Source of the DNA: SIG607 sp045537575
GTDB taxonomy: Bacteria; Bacillota; Clostridia; Oscillospirales; Acutalibacteraceae
DNA length: 7,283 bases
Reading direction: 5' to 3'
NCBI GenBank assembly: GCA_045537575.1
Contig: JAZSPU010000030.1
Span: 1-7,283 of the forward strand
Numbering within the stretch: position 1 is the stretch's first letter; the number at the start of each line of letters is the position of its first letter. Below are positions 5,767 to 7,283 of this stretch, in pieces. Under the pieces are notes generated by a model. It saw only the letters and a program-made list of their open reading frames with translations, ran no database searches and was not told the DNA's origin. The position numbers were made by a program, and so were the translations under genes.

Positions 5767-5859
5767 CCGGAGTACACAGAACTGTCACTAGATGACGTAC
5801 GCTAAAATTCTTTAAAAATCGAATAGCCACACCCACAGAAATTGTAAAGGAAGTGTGTT

Positions 5860-7023
5860 ATGCAACCGATTTTAGAATGTTGTTGCGGTGTTGATGTTCA
5901 CAAGGATATGATAGAAGCCTGTATAGTAAAAGGGATAGATAACCCCGAATTAATCAGAATGCAATTTTCTACATTTCCTAATTCATTAAAAGATTTTACA
6001 GAATGGTTATACAAGAATAATTGTTACCACATAGCAATGGAAAGCACAGGCGTATACTGGAGACCTGTATATGAGGCTATTGAATCATATAGTCCATACT
6101 ACGAAAACATTATTGTAGCCAATGCACACAATATGCGAAATCTTCCCGGGAGAAAAACCGATGTTAAAGATGCACAATGGATAGCCACCTTATTACAGCA
6201 TGGTCTGCTTGAACCGTCTTTTGTTCCTGACAGAATGATAAGGGATTTACGAGAATTTTCCCGTACATACAAAAACGCTGTAAGTGACAAGACACGTTGC
6301 TTAAACCGTTTGGAAAAGTTTCTTCAAACTCATGGTTTTAAACTTTCGAGTGTTTTAAGTGATATTAATAGTGTCAGCGGAATGAATATCCTGAATTTAC
6401 TTGCTCTGAAAGGAAGTCTTACAGTAGATGAAACTTTATCTGCGTTAAGAGGTAAACATAAGCATACCGCAGAAGACATCCAAAAAGCCATCTGCGGTAC
6501 ACTTAACCTTAATGAATGTTTCTTGCTTCAAGATTTTATAGACGAAGTCAAGCACATCCAAGAACATATTAACAAAATTCTTGATAAAATGCAAGAAATC
6601 GCTGAACCTTATTCAGAAATTATTGAAAGACTAGATTCCATTCCGGGAATTGATATTACCGCCGCTTTACTTATTCTCGCAGAGATTGGGGACTCTCCAA
6701 ACAAATCTTTTAAATCTTCTAAACATCTTTGTTCGTGGGCCGGTCTTTCTCCAAGAAATGATGAAAGTGCAGGAAAGATTAAATCTAAAAAGATTATGCC
6801 TGGAAATCCTTATGTCAAGTCCATACTTTGCCAAGCAGCTTGGGTTGCGGTTAAAAACCGTAAAACCCCATTAGGCAATTGGTTTTGGTCGCATCAGGCG
6901 CGTCTCGGCAAGAAAAAAGCTATTATTGCCATATCTCGAAAAATTCTAACTCTTTCCTATGCTTTAATCTCGAACAACACCTTTTACGACATCAACTACC
7001 TTACTACTCGTTTAAACGAATAA
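5860..7023 (+). CDS. IS110-family transposase (RNA-guided type recombinase)
   Basis: The protein has the two IS110 catalytic regions. The N-terminal DEDD RuvC-like domain (about 7-160) shows Asp12 in VDVHK, Glu61 in AMESTGVYW, and Asp101 and Asp104 in GRKTDVKDAQWIA. A helical middle (about 160-250) follows, then the C-terminal transposase_20 domain (about 258-345) with IPGIDITAALLILAEIG and WAGLSPRNDESAGK, where Ser303 is the probable catalytic serine. At 387 residues it is longer than IS621 (about 326) but of the common 380-410 type. The start is ATG at 5860 with AAGGAAG 6 nt upstream; a 5-bp CACAC/GTGTG pair (5828-5832 with 5853-5857) could partly hide that site. The frame is intact with all key residues, so the element may be active. 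IS110 recombinases cut and rejoin through the serine while the DEDD domain and a guide RNA take part. Whether it is IS110- or IS1111-subgroup is not settled. Confidence 0.95.
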   Translation: MQPILECCCGVDVHKDMIEACIVKGIDNPELIRMQFSTFPNSLKDFTEWLYKNNCYHIAMESTGVYWRPVYEAIESYSPYYENIIVANAHNMRNLPGRKTDVKDAQWIATLLQHGLLEPSFVPDRMIRDLREFSRTYKNAVSDKTRCLNRLEKFLQTHGFKLSSVLSDINSVSGMNILNLLALKGSLTVDETLSALRGKHKHTAEDIQKAICGTLNLNECFLLQDFIDEVKHIQEHINKILDKMQEIAEPYSEIIERLDSIPGIDITAALLILAEIGDSPNKSFKSSKHLCSWAGLSPRNDESAGKIKSKKIMPGNPYVKSILCQAAWVAVKNRKTPLGNWFWSHQARLGKKKAIIAISRKILTLSYALISNNTFYDINYLTTRLNE

Positions 7024-7183
7024 TTTCTTTTCGGAATTTAATCTCTCTGTTTTCAGTCGAAGTAATTCTCGGCTTGGTTTTGTGTGCCTTTTTTTCGATT
7101 TTTTCTTAATTTGGTTTCACGCTAACCGTCCCCTTGTGTTTCAGAGTTGCATTTTTATGGAATAGAATTGTAGGTGCATCCAA
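7024..7183 (+). other. Right non-coding end of the IS and spacer before the next gene
   Basis: T-rich sequence (7088-7106 is nearly all T) with no convincing terminator; a GGC/GCC pair before the T run at 7088-7095 is too weak to call. It holds the likely right boundary of the IS (CT at 7122-7123) and the ACCGTCCCC motif at 7125-7133. I see no strong promoter for the gene starting at 7184; the TAGAAT at 7163-7168 would start transcription inside the ribosome binding site. Confidence 0.4.
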
Positions 7184-7283
7184 ATGAAAAAAGTTTTCAA
7201 AGTGATTATTGCAATACTTGTTTTGACTTCGCTAGTTTTCTCAACTATCTGCATAATATCGGTGAAAAAATATCATGATATAA
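7184..7283 (+). CDS. N-terminus of an unidentified exported or membrane protein (partial)
   Basis: An open frame starts with ATG at 7184 and runs to the window edge, giving 33 codons. The sequence begins MKKVFKVIIAILVLTSLVF and continues into STICIISVKKYHD: two lysines, a hydrophobic stretch of about 20 residues, then a basic turn. This suggests a signal peptide or a single N-terminal membrane anchor. A modest AGGTG lies 7 nt upstream. There is no cysteine in a standard lipobox. The function cannot be read from this fragment. The IS ends about 60 bp upstream and may have separated the gene from its original promoter. Confidence 0.6.
   Translation, partial: MKKVFKVIIAILVLTSLVFSTICIISVKKYHDI

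Larger units (their letters stand above)
5524..5859 (+). ncRNA. Candidate bridge RNA (seekRNA) region of the IS110 element
   Basis: Upstream of the transposase are about 335 bases with no credible gene but dense secondary structure. An outer stem TGAGGTG/TACCTCA (5540-5546 with 5616-5622) encloses GGTG-T-AGT/ACT-T-CACC (5543-5566, an alternative to the outer stem), CCGTC-TTC-GACGG (5568-5580) and CCG-AAAA-CGG (5591-5600). A large hairpin at 5694-5766 has a 53-nt interior. GTCA-CTAGA-TGAC follows at about 5783-5795. In IS110-group elements the left non-coding end encodes the guide RNA, in which internal loops pair with target and donor DNA. Exact RNA ends are unknown; the main promoter of such RNAs can form only at the circle junction. 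Presence is inferred from position and structure. Confidence 0.5.
5516..7123 (+). mobile_element. IS110-family insertion sequence (ends approximate)
   Basis: The element is defined by its transposase (5860-7023) and the long non-coding leader in front of it. IS110 members usually lack clear terminal inverted repeats and recombine at a short core dinucleotide (CT in IS621). Candidate CT cores are 5516-5517 or 5523-5524 on the left and 7122-7123 on the right; none is proven. A long 5' and short 3' non-coding end fits IS110-group organisation. An 11-bp inverted repeat with one mismatch links GCATGAAACCA (5677-5687) to TGGTTTCACGC (7112-7122), but by rough estimate one such match is not unexpected by chance. 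The element sits between the valS promoter and a rightward gene and breaks neither reading frame. Confidence 0.7.

Noticed and set aside
6650..7109. Short plus-strand frames overlapping the end of the transposase (6650-6874, 6879-7109)
   Set aside because: They are alternative frames of an intact transposase. No programmed frameshift signal is needed because the 387-residue product carries all catalytic residues.
5677..7122. Terminal inverted repeats of the IS (5677-5687 with 7112-7122)
   Set aside because: One mismatch in 11, left arm far inside the element, and a match of this quality is roughly expected once by chance over the compared lengths; mentioned only as supporting context.

Overview
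The window looks like chromosomal DNA from an endospore-forming, moderately AT-rich member of the Clostridia. It carries the complete spoIIA operon (spoIIAA, spoIIAB, sigF), strong AGGAGG-type ribosome binding sites, TTG/GTG starts and canonical sigma-A promoters. Genus cannot be fixed from the sequence; something near the Oscillospiraceae/Ruminococcaceae is my impression only.

Layout. Positions 1-150 hold two leftward sigma-A type promoters whose target lies outside the window. Each is preceded by three 7-nt A-tracts at exact 10-bp spacing, which resembles a tandem stable-RNA promoter. Positions 147-1561 (minus) are the spoIIA operon: SpoIIAA (anti-anti-sigma), SpoIIAB (anti-sigma kinase) and sigma-F, with overlapping reading frames and a candidate sigma-H promoter with Spo0A-box-like repeats upstream. 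These three proteins form the partner-switching module that activates sigma-F in the forespore. Positions 1714-2574 (minus) encode a secreted lipoprotein with a C39-like cysteine peptidase domain, with its own promoter and terminator. Positions 2708-5335 (minus) are valS, with a good sigma-A promoter, a short leader with no room for a T-box, and a GTG start ten codons inside the longest open frame.

Positions about 5516-7123 (plus) are an IS110-family insertion sequence. It has a 387-residue DEDD/serine transposase-recombinase (5860-7023) preceded by about 335 bases of non-coding DNA dense in inverted repeats. That is where IS110-group elements such as IS621 encode the bridge RNA (seekRNA) that guides donor and target choice. 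One internal-loop segment (5717-5724) is perfectly complementary to 8 bases at 7125-7132, next to a CT dinucleotide at the probable right end. This is what a target guide would look like, but the match is short and could be chance. Just left of the element is a plus-strand intrinsic terminator nested in a set of mutually exclusive hairpins with no gene in front of it. The window ends in the first 33 codons of a rightward gene with a signal-peptide-like N-terminus.

Best candidate for something new: the non-coding RNA of this IS110 element and its guide logic. Next are the phased A-tract promoter pair and the nested hairpin set at 5445-5498.
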